From contig CM041779.1 in the NCBI GenBank assembly GCA_023374045.1, forward strand, positions 150,165,485 through 150,229,484: a stretch of DNA of 64,000 nucleotides, written 5' to 3'. The notes under the pieces were generated by a model. That model was given only the letters and a program-made list of their open reading frames with translations, was not told the DNA's origin and did not search any database. The translations under genes and the position numbers were made by a program. Shown here piece by piece: positions 19,070-28,688 of this stretch (position 1 is the stretch's first letter; each line of letters opens with the position of its first letter). The DNA is from Limonium bicolor. Its lineage: Eukaryota > Streptophyta > Magnoliopsida > Caryophyllales > Plumbaginaceae.

Positions 19070-20689
19070 TCAATCTCTGTCTGTTTCAAAGAACCTTCCA
19101 AGGCCTTCAGTATCCAACCAGTATAAACCCTTATTGACCTTCCCAATTACACTCTCAATCCTCAATATCGGGTCCTGTAAAACACAATAATTTTCTTCAA
19201 ACAGAATTCTACAACCTGTTTGTTTGGCAAATCTGTGGACAGAGAGCAAATTATATTTGAAGCTAGGAATGAAGAGAACATCTTGGAGAATAAAAGTGCT
19301 CCCTAAATGAACCTTGCCTAGTGTCTGTATGTATTGGGATCTCCCATCAGACATGGTAACAACATGAGCATTCTGCAAATTAATAACCTTACTGAAAATT
19401 TCCCTTTTTCCACTTAGGTGTTCAGAAGCTCCCGTATCAATAATCCATCTATTAGGATCTCTATCTGTCTCATTATTTTTGCTACAATCAGCACTAAGAC
19501 AGTACGAAATTCGCTCAATAACAGATGCGTTACCTGCAAAATTGCAGCTTGTGCTTCTGTCTTTGCTGGTCATCTTCTGTAAGCAGTCAATGAGGAGGCT
19601 CATTTGATCTTGATTCATATTGTACTGCTTATCCTGGCCACTGTCCCGATCACTGTCATTCATAACTACACCGACAACCTTCTTGTTCTTGCCAAATTTC
19701 CAGCCTGCTGGATAACCGTGCTTGGCATAACAGCTATCTTCGGTATGGCCATGTTTTTCACAATGCTTGCAGAACTTCTTGCCAGGGTATCCATGTTTGG
19801 AGAAACAGTTTTCTTCAATATGACCTGGTTTTCCACAGTGATTACAAACACTCCTCCCTCTGTTTCCTTGCTTATCGTTAGTTTGCCACTTAATATAATG
19901 ATGCGGTCTATGAGTACTATCAACAGCATTAGCAAAACTTTCTGAACTATCATCAATTTTCTTACGTTTTCCAGTCTCCCTTTGCCTTTCTTCAGAAAGA
20001 ATTAAGGAATAGGCAGAATCCAAATCAGGCAAAGGTTTCATCATTAGAATATTCCCTTGAATGTTTGAGTACTGGCTTCCCAAGCCCATGAGGAAACCTA
20101 AAACCATGTCTTCTTCCAGCATTTTATCAAGTTTTTCTGCCCGACCACATTTGCAGCAATCGCAAGTACTAATATTCACAACCGAAGTCAATTCATCCCA
20201 GATACGCTTGAATTTATTGAAGTAGATATTCACTGGATCATTACCTTGCTCTAGACAACATAGATCCCTCTTTAGGTTGAAGCGGCGAGTGCCGTCGATG
20301 TGATCGTAGCGTTTCAGCAGGCCTTCCCAAATTTCTCTGGCGGTTGTGTGAAAAATGAACGTCTCGCATATGTCCGCTTCCAAGGCATTTAAGATCCAAG
20401 CCATGACTAGTCCATTGCACTTGTCCCAAGCAGCAGCTCTGGCGGCGTCGTCTACCGGTTTTTTTATTGAGCCATCGATCATGCCAATTTTACTCTTCGA
20501 CGAGAGGGAAATCAGAACGGTGCGCTTCCATGTCTGGAACCCGCTTCCGTTGAATTTGGGGGCAATGATCATGCCTGGGTGCTCCGCGCTGTGCGTATAC
20601 AACGGATCTGACGGATCAACGGTTGAATCTTTGCTCTTTGTGAACGTCTCGAGGAACTTCTCGATACCGGATGTGGCTCCCTCCGCCAT
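19070..20689 (-). CDS. gag: Copia gag and protease
   Basis: It is 539 residues with a good ATG at 20689. The UBN2-type gag domain (FNGSGFQTWKRTVLISLSSK, MAWILNALEADI) forms particles. Two zinc knuckles, CNHCGKPGHIEENC and CKHCEKHGHTEDSC, bind RNA. The aspartic protease site is WIIDTGASEHLSG, followed by the LLSVHRF-type region leading to integrase. The frame ends at TGA 19070-19072. Because the next codons are in the same frame and continue the protein, the TGA is most likely a point mutation, although copia elements sometimes use recoding here. Confidence 0.96.
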   Translation of the reverse strand: MAEGATSGIEKFLETFTKSKDSTVDPSDPLYTHSAEHPGMIIAPKFNGSGFQTWKRTVLISLSSKSKIGMIDGSIKKPVDDAARAAAWDKCNGLVMAWILNALEADICETFIFHTTAREIWEGLLKRYDHIDGTRRFNLKRDLCCLEQGNDPVNIYFNKFKRIWDELTSVVNISTCDCCKCGRAEKLDKMLEEDMVLGFLMGLGSQYSNIQGNILMMKPLPDLDSAYSLILSEERQRETGKRKKIDDSSESFANAVDSTHRPHHYIKWQTNDKQGNRGRSVCNHCGKPGHIEENCFSKHGYPGKKFCKHCEKHGHTEDSCYAKHGYPAGWKFGKNKKVVGVVMNDSDRDSGQDKQYNMNQDQMSLLIDCLQKMTSKDRSTSCNFAGNASVIERISYCLSADCSKNNETDRDPNRWIIDTGASEHLSGKREIFSKVINLQNAHVVTMSDGRSQYIQTLGKVHLGSTFILQDVLFIPSFKYNLLSVHRFAKQTGCRILFEENYCVLQDPILRIESVIGKVNKGLYWLDTEGLGRFFETDRD

Positions 20690-20763
20690 CGTGAAGAAAG
20701 AACCGAAAGAAGAAAAAACAAGGATGGAAAAACTGGAAGAACAATCGATCTAATGGGATCGAT

Positions 20764-20775
20764 GCTCTGATACCA
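20764..20775 (-). promoter_or_regulatory. Primer-binding site (initiator Met tRNA)
   Basis: On the minus strand TGGTATCAGAGC immediately follows the 5' LTR end (AAATTCACA). This is the usual complement to the 3' end of plant initiator methionine tRNA used by copia elements. Confidence 0.95.
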
Positions 20776-21013
20776 TGTGAATTTAGGGTGGATTCTAGCT
20801 ATAGCAGAGAGAGGGAAGTCGAGAAGAAGAATCGTCGGGAGCGAAATTTGAAAGAACAAAGAAGACGATGTATATTCATTTTGAAAGTATTGTACACTCT
20901 ACAGAAGGAGTATTAGAAGAGGACTATATAAGAACACAAATATGTAAAAGGGTAAGACTAACTAAAATGACGTAGTATAAGAAAAAGACTAGAAAAACTA
21001 AATATACCTAACA
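20776..21013 (-). repeat. 5' LTR of the copia element
   Basis: 238 bp, two mismatches to its partner. It serves as the promoter of the element on the minus strand. Confidence 0.95.
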
Positions 21014-21018
21014 CCTTC

Positions 21019-21108
21019 GGCTTTTTGCCATCGCCTCCTCGGTCTAGTTTTTGTTCTTACTTCTATAATATTATGACTAAAGGCTACTGCCTATTTATCA
21101 AAAAAAAA
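21019..21108 (+). other. LINE 3' tail, right part, ending in poly(A)
   Basis: It continues the LINE tail after the copia insertion and ends in CTGCCTATTTATC plus nine A. The following DNA has a 14-bp direct repeat (GAACAAGGCATCG, twice at about 21109-21140), possibly related to the LINE target site; I did not find its partner at the LINE 5' side. Confidence 0.6.
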
Positions 21109-21139
21109 TGAACAAGGCATCGCATGAACAAGGCATCGT

Positions 21140-21650
21140 CAGCAAAAACAATCAAAAAGAGTTCCAGAGAACTATGGAGAAACACTTTCGTAGATTCAGA
21201 GCAGCATTCTGGCATCAAATGTATACACCGAATAAGAAAATAAAAGTTAGGGTGTTAAATTACCGAATTGGAGTTGAAGCTTTGGCTGCGGCAGGACGGT
21301 GGAGGAGTGGAGGCTCGACTCAGGCAAGGACAAGCTGGCTTAGGGTTGACGATGGGGCATTCGCGGAGGCGCTGTGGTGGACCGACGATGGATGGTGGAG
21401 GCGCGACGGTGGATGGTGGAGGCGAGACAGCTTCAGGCGAGAGGAGGTTGGGGCGGTGGAGGCGCGCGACTAAACATGGTTCCCACTGCGTGGCGACGCA
21501 CGAAGGAGGCGGAGCAACTGGGCTCGACGGCGGAGGAAGAAGGGGCAAGCTCGATGGTGACAGAGAACGGCGGGAATCGGAATCGCCAGAGGAAGAAGAG
21601 AACGCGGGGGAAGAAGAAGAAATTGAGGCGTCATGGTTTTAATTAAATAC
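21140..21650. other. GC- and CpG-rich stretch inside the CACTA end
   Basis: From about 21280 to 21640 base composition shifts to GC-rich, with short repeats of GATGGTGGAGGCG. It can be read as Gly/Arg-rich (+) or Pro-rich (-) frames of about 100-120 residues. Neither resembles a known protein. Such GC-rich leaders are seen near the ends of plant CACTA elements; a leader exon for the minus-strand transposase is possible but unproven. Confidence 0.35.
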
Positions 21651-22006
21651 TTTTATACGGCGGTTTTGAGAAAACCGTCATTTTAAAACCTATGTGACGA
21701 AACAAAAAAACCACGATTATACGGAAACCGTGGTTTATAATGTTTGGCGCAAAACTTTAAATGATGGTTTTATTTGAACTGTGGTTTATCACCACTATAT
21801 ACGACGGTTGATACTAAAACCGTCATTTATATTCTAAGGCGTCGAACTATAAACGACGGTTTCAACGGAAACCGTCATTTATCCAATGAGCCGTGCAACA
21901 TAAATGACAGTTCCCTTAAAAACCGTGGTTTATTAACTTTAAACGACAGGTACATTTTTAACCGTGGTTTAAAGTCCGTCATATTAAATATTTTTTCTAC
22001 TAGTGT
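21651..22006. repeat. Right terminus of a CACTA element with subterminal repeats
   Basis: It ends TTTTTTCTACTAGTG at 22006, the complement of the CACTAGTAGAAA terminus. Inside it are at least eight copies, in both orientations, of a motif close to AAACCGTCATTTAT / AACCGTGGTTTAT. Subterminal arrays like this bind the transposase. The minus-strand TNP2 frame at 8561-10759 has its 5' side toward this end, so it is probably the same element, expanded by nested insertions. Confidence 0.8.
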
Positions 22007-22247
22007 TTAAACTATGACATATGTGCCAGATATCTCTTACCAACATAACTGCATACTTCTGTGTCTGACCCTTCTGCCAAATAGGTTTTCTGAAAATATG
22101 CCCACTGCTGATTCAACTGACTTTGAGACAACCCAACAACAGGGGATACCTATTTTTGACTATCAACCCTCTCTGTTTGAACTCTTCTGAATCATTGCAT
22201 TGTTAGCAAATTTCTTATCCTTGGGTCTTTTCACAAAGGAGGATGGT
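22007..22247. other. Unassigned 240 bp between the CACTA end and an LTR
   Basis: Nothing firm. The minus strand has short frames (for example QLNQQWAYFQKTYLAEG) that might be a worn copia gag remnant, but I cannot support that call. Confidence 0.25.
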
Positions 22248-22654
22248 TGATAAGTCTTAGACTTATCATATTTTATAGGCTAGCATTGTAAGATTATTAG
22301 TCAAAATAAGGATAGAATAGTTAGTATTTATATTATTTTATATATAAAGTCCATTTTATATGTTCAGACTTATGTTTGGAGTATTTTTCATGTTAGGAAT
22401 TAATTTCTAACCAAAGGACGAGTTTTGCCAGACATGATGTCGGAAGTCCCATTCATGGCATCAACATAGAGCAAAGCAGAAGTGTTGTCGGACACAGTGC
22501 CGGGTATCCCCTAACCGACACCAGTGAAAAGTCACTACGATTTATCAGAAGTGTAACACCCTGGATTTTTCCTTAAATGAAAGCTTATGAAAATACGAGT
22601 CTAACGGCGTAAACGGAATTGAAAACAGACTCCAAACAAGTCCTAAAAGTGCAA

Positions 22655-23060
22655 AACAAAACTGGTCCAAACTTGTGTCTGGACGTCTAAGTTCAGACAC
22701 AAGCCGAGAAGAAAAACGTTGAGAAAATCCAATTGTCTGAACTTGTGTCTGGACATTGATGTTCGGACACAAATTGAGAGTTGAAAACGGAAAAACAAAG
22801 GCATCTGAACTTGTGTCCGGACAATGAAGTTCAGACACAAGTCGAGTTTCGAAGTTCTGAAAAATTTCTTACGTGGTCTGAACATTGGTCCAAACTTGTA
22901 AGTTCAGACATAAGTCAAGACTTACAAGCTGGAAACGTCCTCACATGCTGTCTGAACATTGATGTTCGGACAGATGTTCAGACACACTCAATTCTGCGAT
23001 TTTAAACTCTCGGGGCCTGTCTGAACATTGATGTCCGGACGGACGTTCAGACAGGTCCTG
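22655..23060. repeat. Diverged repeats of a GAACTTGTGTCTGGACATTGATG motif
   Basis: At least six copies of a core close to TCTGAAC(T/A)TTG(T/A)GTCC.GACA followed by its partial complement GTTC(A/G)GACA(C)AAG, giving short hairpins in series within the LTR. No coding sense. Confidence 0.65.
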
Positions 23061-23446
23061 AAATACGATTTCAAGTACGAATTCAAAGCCAAAATCACAC
23101 CCAAATGTTGTAAAACTAATGTCAACAGATAAGAAATGTTCCGGTAAGGGTAAACTTCATTGGATATTAGATAAACACACTAAAACTTACTATTCAATTG
23201 ACATACGAAAACCTTAACACGCTTTCATAAACTTCAAGAGAATTTCTCCGAACAAATCATCCAAAGTTAAATCATTAGCAACGGAAATATAAAAACTACC
23301 AGGGCGTTACTGCCACACTAAAATCATTGAGTGCTCAGGCTTAACCCAACCAAAACAAATCTAAAATATTTATAAAGTAAAATGTATTTCACACAACAAC
23401 TCAACTTAACAATCTGAAAAGCAGTTCGTTCATCCTAAATGTGGTA

Positions 23447-24800
23447 GCGTGTGTTGTGCAAAATAGTAGTGAAACTAAATTACTAACTATGGGCAGTCAA
23501 CCCAATTATTGTAGTATAACAAGGTTGTATCCACAGGGACTTTGTAACTATCTAGTTAATTATAAGGTTAGTCAATGTGCATATAAAATATACAAAAGTG
23601 CATAAATGTAAATTGGGGGTTTTTGGGTTTTTGGTTGATATTAAAAATTGAAGAAAAAACAATAAAGTTAAAATAATTAATCTAAGATAGGTGTATACCT
23701 TGGGATAGTGGGAATCTCCTAAATCACCCAAATATGCTCTCATTTCTACCTCACTAAGTTGTCTATTAGACCTAATGTAAAGACTCCCCAATTCATGGAC
23801 TAATCAAATCTTACCTAATTAAACTCACCTTCCAATTCAAGAAAGGCTAGAGTCACTAGATAGCATTAATTTCAAGCTCCTAACAATAGCCCTAAAGTTC
23901 CACTCCCTAATCTAGAGAAATGGAAATTATGGTTCATCCCCAATTTGTCTAATCCCAAGCTCAAGATATAATTTCATAAGGAACCACAATAAATGCAATA
24001 GGAGATCAAATCTAAAGCATTAATTAAGAATTGATGAGGAGAAAACAACTACAAAAGATGAGTTAGGTTTACAAAAGCAATTTGGGGATTTTGGGAAGAA
24101 ACCCCATCCCTAGGTATACATGAGTTCAAACAGCCATTAGAGAGTAAAGGAGAGAGAGAGAGAGTAAGAAATGGAAATTAATGGAGCTTGGGAGCTTCAA
24201 TGGAGGTGGGTCTTCCTCATCTCCTTCTTCCCTTCTTCTTCTTCCTCTTTTCCCACTCTTTTTCTTCCTTTTCTGTCGCTTTTTTGTCTGGTTTGAACTC
24301 CCCTCTCTTTCCTTCTTTTTCTGCTTTTAAAAACAGAAATTTGGGTAAAATTTCGACCCGACCGACCAAGGGTGGGTGGCTCTCGGTCCCGTGGGTCGGT
24401 CGCTTCCAGAAGAAATTTCGGGGCCGAAAAATCACGATTTTAAGTCCAACCGACCCATGACCGACCCAGACTCTATGGGTCGGTCGATTCCAGAAGCTTG
24501 GCCTCCGGAATCATCCGACCGGTCCTATGGGACGGTCCAGTGGACAGGCTAACTTCGAAATGTTGTATCTTCTTCGTTTCAACTCCGATTTTGGATCCGT
24601 TTGCGCCCACGCGTTTGTCTTTTTGTCTTCTTTATTTTTAGCTATGTTGTTTCTCCTGTTTCAGCAATAGTTGTGTAAAACACCAATAAACATAAAAATA
24701 GAGGAAAACTAGCTAGAGTGAAGAAATGAGCATGAAAAGTGTTGATAAAACATATGATTTACACCTTTAAAACATGCTCATTTTGACACTCATCAGCGTG
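23447..24800 (-). mobile_element. Solo LTR with 5-bp TSD (GCGTG), innermost
   Basis: The LTR spans 23452-24795 (1344 bp; + strand TGTTGTGC to CACTCATCA) with GCGTG at 23447-23451 and 24796-24800. On the minus strand it parallels the solo LTR at 12051-13431: shared GTGGATAC, the CGACCGACC words, and the same succession of low-complexity Ser/Lys-type purine tracts. The two are diverged members of one family in opposite orientations. Confidence 0.85.
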
Positions 24801-27679
24801 TCCCCAATTCAGCCATAGACACCTGCGATCAGAAAACAACAATGGAAAACGCGAAGGGATCACGTAAATCATAAAAACTAAATAAACATTGTCTCAACAC
24901 GTAAAATACATTTTGAAACTCATTTTACATTTTCATAATAATAACTCACGCAATAATGAAACATTTCCAAAATCACCATCAGCAAAAGTATTTCGGGGGA
25001 GAACTTTCAACAGAATACAATTATTAGTATACACGGACGACACCCAAATTGGGGTCGCAAAAATAATTCCCACCTCACCCTAAGTCCTTAAGTGTGCACA
25101 CCCCCCAGAAGGTACTTTTGACCCAAAGGAGTAGATCATAGAGCTTATCTACAAGTAATGTCTGCAAGCAAAATTGTATAAATATTCACGGGGTACAAAG
25201 TACCAACAATTCCACTGAGTACCGCAAGGTACCATCATATACACGGAGCACCATAAGGTACCATCAATCCAACATCTAATTCAATGAAAGTCTCCCGAAA
25301 ACATTTATCCAATACCGATTGTAAAACCATAGCATCCAGATCACACGGGGGAAAATAATTCCCGAATCCAACAACACTAAAACAGAGTTTAATCCAAACC
25401 ATTGGTATTTCACAAAACACACAAGATAGAAGATGATGAACACAATGTTTACCTGGATACGCTCACCACTACGACGATAACCCAGCCAAATCACTAGAAG
25501 CACCCGTCAGAGAACTCGGGGTCTAGAATTGCGAAACAGAGATTCAATCAGAGACTTACCAATTCATCATAAAAATAATTCTAGAACCATACCAATCTAT
25601 TACCGTTACCCTTATATCTAATCCACCAGGGAAAGCATTTGACAGCAGTAGAAATGAAAGAGCAAGAGTTTGAGAATTTGGGAGTTTGAGGAGAGAGATG
25701 AGCGTGACGGCAATACGGTGAAGGTGAAGATAATTATCATGAAGCAGAACGTGATTATAAATAGGAAATAAGGAAAGGATTATAATAATTAATTAATTAA
25801 TGTAATTGATTTAGAGAAGGAAGAATAACAACCGATGTTGTAAGAAATTTAGAAGATGATTTTAATAAGTAATATAATAATAATTTGAAAGTTGAGTGAG
25901 TGATTAACGTTGTAATCCTATTGAGAGGAATGTAGATTCAACGAGTTAGAAAAATAAGGTGATATTCCTTAATTAGAAAATAAAATAAGAAAAAGAATAG
26001 TTGATTGTTGAGATAAGATAAGGATGAATAAATATCTTTTAAGGAGAGAGATTTGTTTAGAACAAATAAATAGTTATTAATAAGTTAACTAGGAGATGAG
26101 TGGAGATCGTGACGAGTGGGGAAATGTATTTGATATTAAATATAATTTTAGGAAAGAGAATGTGAGAAAATATGTAGGAATTTATTATAATCTAGGAGGA
26201 AGTAAAGTTAAAATTGAATTCTATTAATTAATAATAACAATTTATTATAAGTAGCAAAATCTAATTTCAACTCTTAGGATTGGTGGGCGTTATAACATCT
26301 ATAGAAGGTTTGTAATAAATATATGTATATAATATCGGTATGAATGAGAGGATGGTAAACAATTATAATTATTTTAAGAAGGAACTTCCCTGGACCTTTA
26401 TTAATACTACTCCCGACTACCATATAATATCTCATTTATCTCTACTATATATTATTTATATCCTATGTCGTAATTAGCGGGTATTTCAAGAAGATAGTAG
26501 TTAATTACCGTTATCAAACCAACCAGTGCCAGTATAGTGCCAGATATCTCCTATTCGGCACAAACATTGTTTCACTAATTTGGCGGTTTAAATGACCATT
26601 AGAAAACACGTGGTGTCGGGTACTACTGACCCGGCATGACTCCCAGAACATGGAGAATTTGAAGTCAATAAATAGGCAGAGAGTCTGCACACTTCAGATC
26701 ATCTTCATACATCATTTACACCCCAAACCATCCAAAAACTACCGCGCATTGCTTCCAAGGAGTTCTGCAGTTCCAACCTGCAAGGAGAAGACGTTTATTA
26801 GGTTCAAGGGAATTCTCACCAAGTTTGATTTCTTTTCTCCTTATGTTTCTTCTTGTAATTGTATGGTTGGTTGAGTAGGATCCTTGGTTATCCTTGGTTA
26901 GGGATAATCTTCTTTATAAAACAATTATGATCACTTAATAATTTCCAAGTTTCAACTATGGTTTTGGTTTATGGTGCAAGTTGAATAATGTGTGCACTAC
27001 TTGTTCTCTTCTCTAAAATTTTGTTCAAGTTCATAAAACAAGAATAGAATAGGTTATGGAATCTTAGTGGTCTTTAACTTTGTTTTCTAAAAATTAGGCA
27101 ACAAGACTTAAGATTTGTAATTAATCATTTTATTCTCCACTTTTTTGCTCGTTCATTGGTATAAAATTTGCTGGATTCTATAATGGATTGCGAGTGTTTT
27201 GTTTCAAACCCGGAACTGGAAAACAATCTTGATATTTTGGTCTTGCTGGATGCAATGCTGGGTGTCTGGTGTCCGGCACATTCAAGTTTCTTGAATGTTC
27301 AATGCATCTTATGTCCGGCATGACATCCGGCATGTTCTAAAGTTGGTTAATTCCAGACTTGCTAATTTTCTTTGTCATCATCCTTGTTCTTATGTTGATT
27401 ATTATCCCGAATCAAGGATAGTTCATTGTAAATACTCCATTTAGATAGATTGTTAGATAGTTGTTTTAATTTGAATTTATGATCTTTTCCCTCCTTTTAT
27501 TAGTATAGGTAATTACTAGGATTAAGACTGATTTTCTACTAAGTCCCTTGGGTTCGATACTCTTGGTCGCAATTTACTTACACTTTATTCCGACCGGGAT
27601 TTTGGCTACCCGTAGTAGAGTTTTAGGATTCTTTTATTCTTTTTGTATATAATCTTCTCTACAAATTCATTGTTAGCAA

Positions 27680-28195
27680 TGGTCATGTTTGTCATATCAA
27701 GTTTCCTCGGCATGACCTTTCATGTTGCAACGTGAACAAGTAACAGCTGGTTTCTTTCTCCCATGCATGTCACCTTGTCGCTTATTATATTTTGTTGGCT
27801 ACCCAACATAGTTAGCAAAATAATCGCCATCAACTTTAAGATTAGTACCCTTCCTAGTCTTAGTTTCCCTTTCTCTTTCTTAATGCATAACCAACAAGCG
27901 GTATCGAGAGAAGGTAGTGAGGACATCATTAAAATGCCCCCCCCCCCCTTTAAGGTTCAGATAACTAAATTTCATCCAATTAAGAAATCAAAGAGTCGCT
28001 CTTTTTCTAGCATTTTTAGAATTTTCTCAAAAATACCACATTCACAACATTTGCAAGCACTAACATTAATAACCATAACAACTCCATCCCAAATTCTCTT
28101 GAGCTTAGTGAAATCATACTATCGCTACCTAACATATCTCAATAAGTTCTTTCTCTTAGATGTTTACGATCCAGGACATGACCAGACCATTATTC
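27680..28195 (-). pseudogene. Copia gag fragment in block X1
   Basis: The minus-strand frames read FTKLKRIWDGVVMVINVSA and CKCCECGIFEKILKMLEKER, collinear with the gag of the copia element at 19070-20689 (FNKFKRIWDELTSVVNIS, CDCCKCGRAEKLDKMLEED). They then reach a zinc-knuckle start CSRCNMKGHAEET, where a stop replaces the last Cys. Several stops are present. It lies beside an LTR that is in the wrong position to be its own 5' LTR, so the element is internally deleted. The second copy is at 50067-50592. Confidence 0.7.
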
Positions 28196-28688
28196 CTTTA
28201 TGAGGCTAGGGTTCAAAGTTCATCAGTAACTAACATTGTTCTTTTCCGGCCTTGGAAACCAGAGCCACCAAATTAGGAGCCAAAGACATAATTGGATGTT
28301 CCAAACTACGTATAGATAGTGAATTTGATAGATCAGTCAAATTCTCAATTTGTATCCCCCTTCTTCAAATTCAAACCCTGTGGACATTTTGAGCGAATAA
28401 TTCTCGATCAGTTCCTTTTCTACAAGTTTGATCTTAGAACTTTTAATACACCCTATGAAGATTTAGCCACATCACTAACATGGTTCCGGTACCATGTATT
28501 TTTGGCAATAAAAAACTAGTAATATATAAAGTGTAGGGAGTTACAGACCTAAAGCTTCTATGACAAAGAATATAAAAGACAAGCGTGCATAGTAAGGTGA
28601 AAACATACAAGGCCCAACTAAGATGCCACATACTGAGGTCGATAGATTTGGCCAACAAATAAACTCAGGCCGACCTACAAATGTAAGA
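28196..28688. other. Block X interior, unassigned
   Basis: No gene recognised. Short ORFs on both strands are shared with X2 (50593-51045) but look like chance frames in decayed retroelement DNA. Confidence 0.35.

Larger units (their letters stand above)
15782..21018 (-). mobile_element. Full-length Ty1/copia retrotransposon with TSD CCTTC
   Basis: Identical-length LTRs (15787-16024 and 20776-21013, 238 bp, TG to CA) differ at two positions, both C/T-type. TSD CCTTC lies at 15782-15786 and 21014-21018. On the minus strand the 5' LTR is the right one, followed by a primer-binding site and gag, protease, integrase, RT and RNase H. Only two lesions are visible: an in-frame TGA at 19070-19072 and a one-base frameshift near 17940. 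The copy is therefore young and nearly intact. Gene order (integrase before RT) marks it as copia; the lineage was not assigned. It landed in the LINE tail. Confidence 0.97.
22552..26297. mobile_element. Solo LTR-like element inserted in the outer LTR
   Basis: It starts TGTAACACCCTGG and ends GGGCGTTATAACA, the inverted ends typical of Ty3 chromovirus LTRs. About 2.4 kb remains after subtracting the inner insertion. AGAAG precedes it (22547-22551), and AGAAG also occurs 5 bp past the end (26303-26307), so the TSD is imperfect or the end is misplaced. From 24801 to 26297 it is AT-rich and non-coding. Confidence 0.6.
22248..27664 (+). mobile_element. LTR (outermost of three nested LTRs)
   Basis: It begins TGATAAGTCTTAGACTTATC and ends TCTTCTCTACA. 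TATA-like AATAAATAG lies near 26667, and a U5-like end TTCGATACTCTTGGTCGC lies near 27555. The two parts, 22248-22551 and 26298-27664, share words such as GCCGGGTATCCC / GTCGGGTACTACTG and CCGGCATGAC. No clean TSD: flanks are ATGGT and AATTC. A copy of its last 430 bp lies at 49633-50066. It is split by the LTR at 22552-26297. Confidence 0.6.

Noticed and set aside
19043..19072. Frameshift between copia gag-protease and integrase
   Set aside because: The two frames are in register (27 nt apart); only a TGA separates them.
20764..20775. tRNA gene at the TGGTATCAGAGC motif
   Set aside because: It is only the 12-nt primer-binding site next to the LTR; no tRNA cloverleaf surrounds it.
21255..21646. 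Pro-rich (-) and Gly/Arg-rich (+) frames in the GC-rich block
   Set aside because: Several overlapping frames are open on both strands because of GC content and short repeats; no conserved domain seen.
22545..23005. Overlapping ORFs in the 22.5-23.0 kb repeats
   Set aside because: Products of the GAACTTGTGTCTGGAC repeat on both strands, inside an LTR.
22248..27664. Treating this LTR as the 5' LTR of the copia gag remnant at 27.7-28.2 kb
   Set aside because: The gag remnant is on the minus strand, so its 5' LTR should lie to its right; orientation and lack of a primer site at 27665 argue against it.
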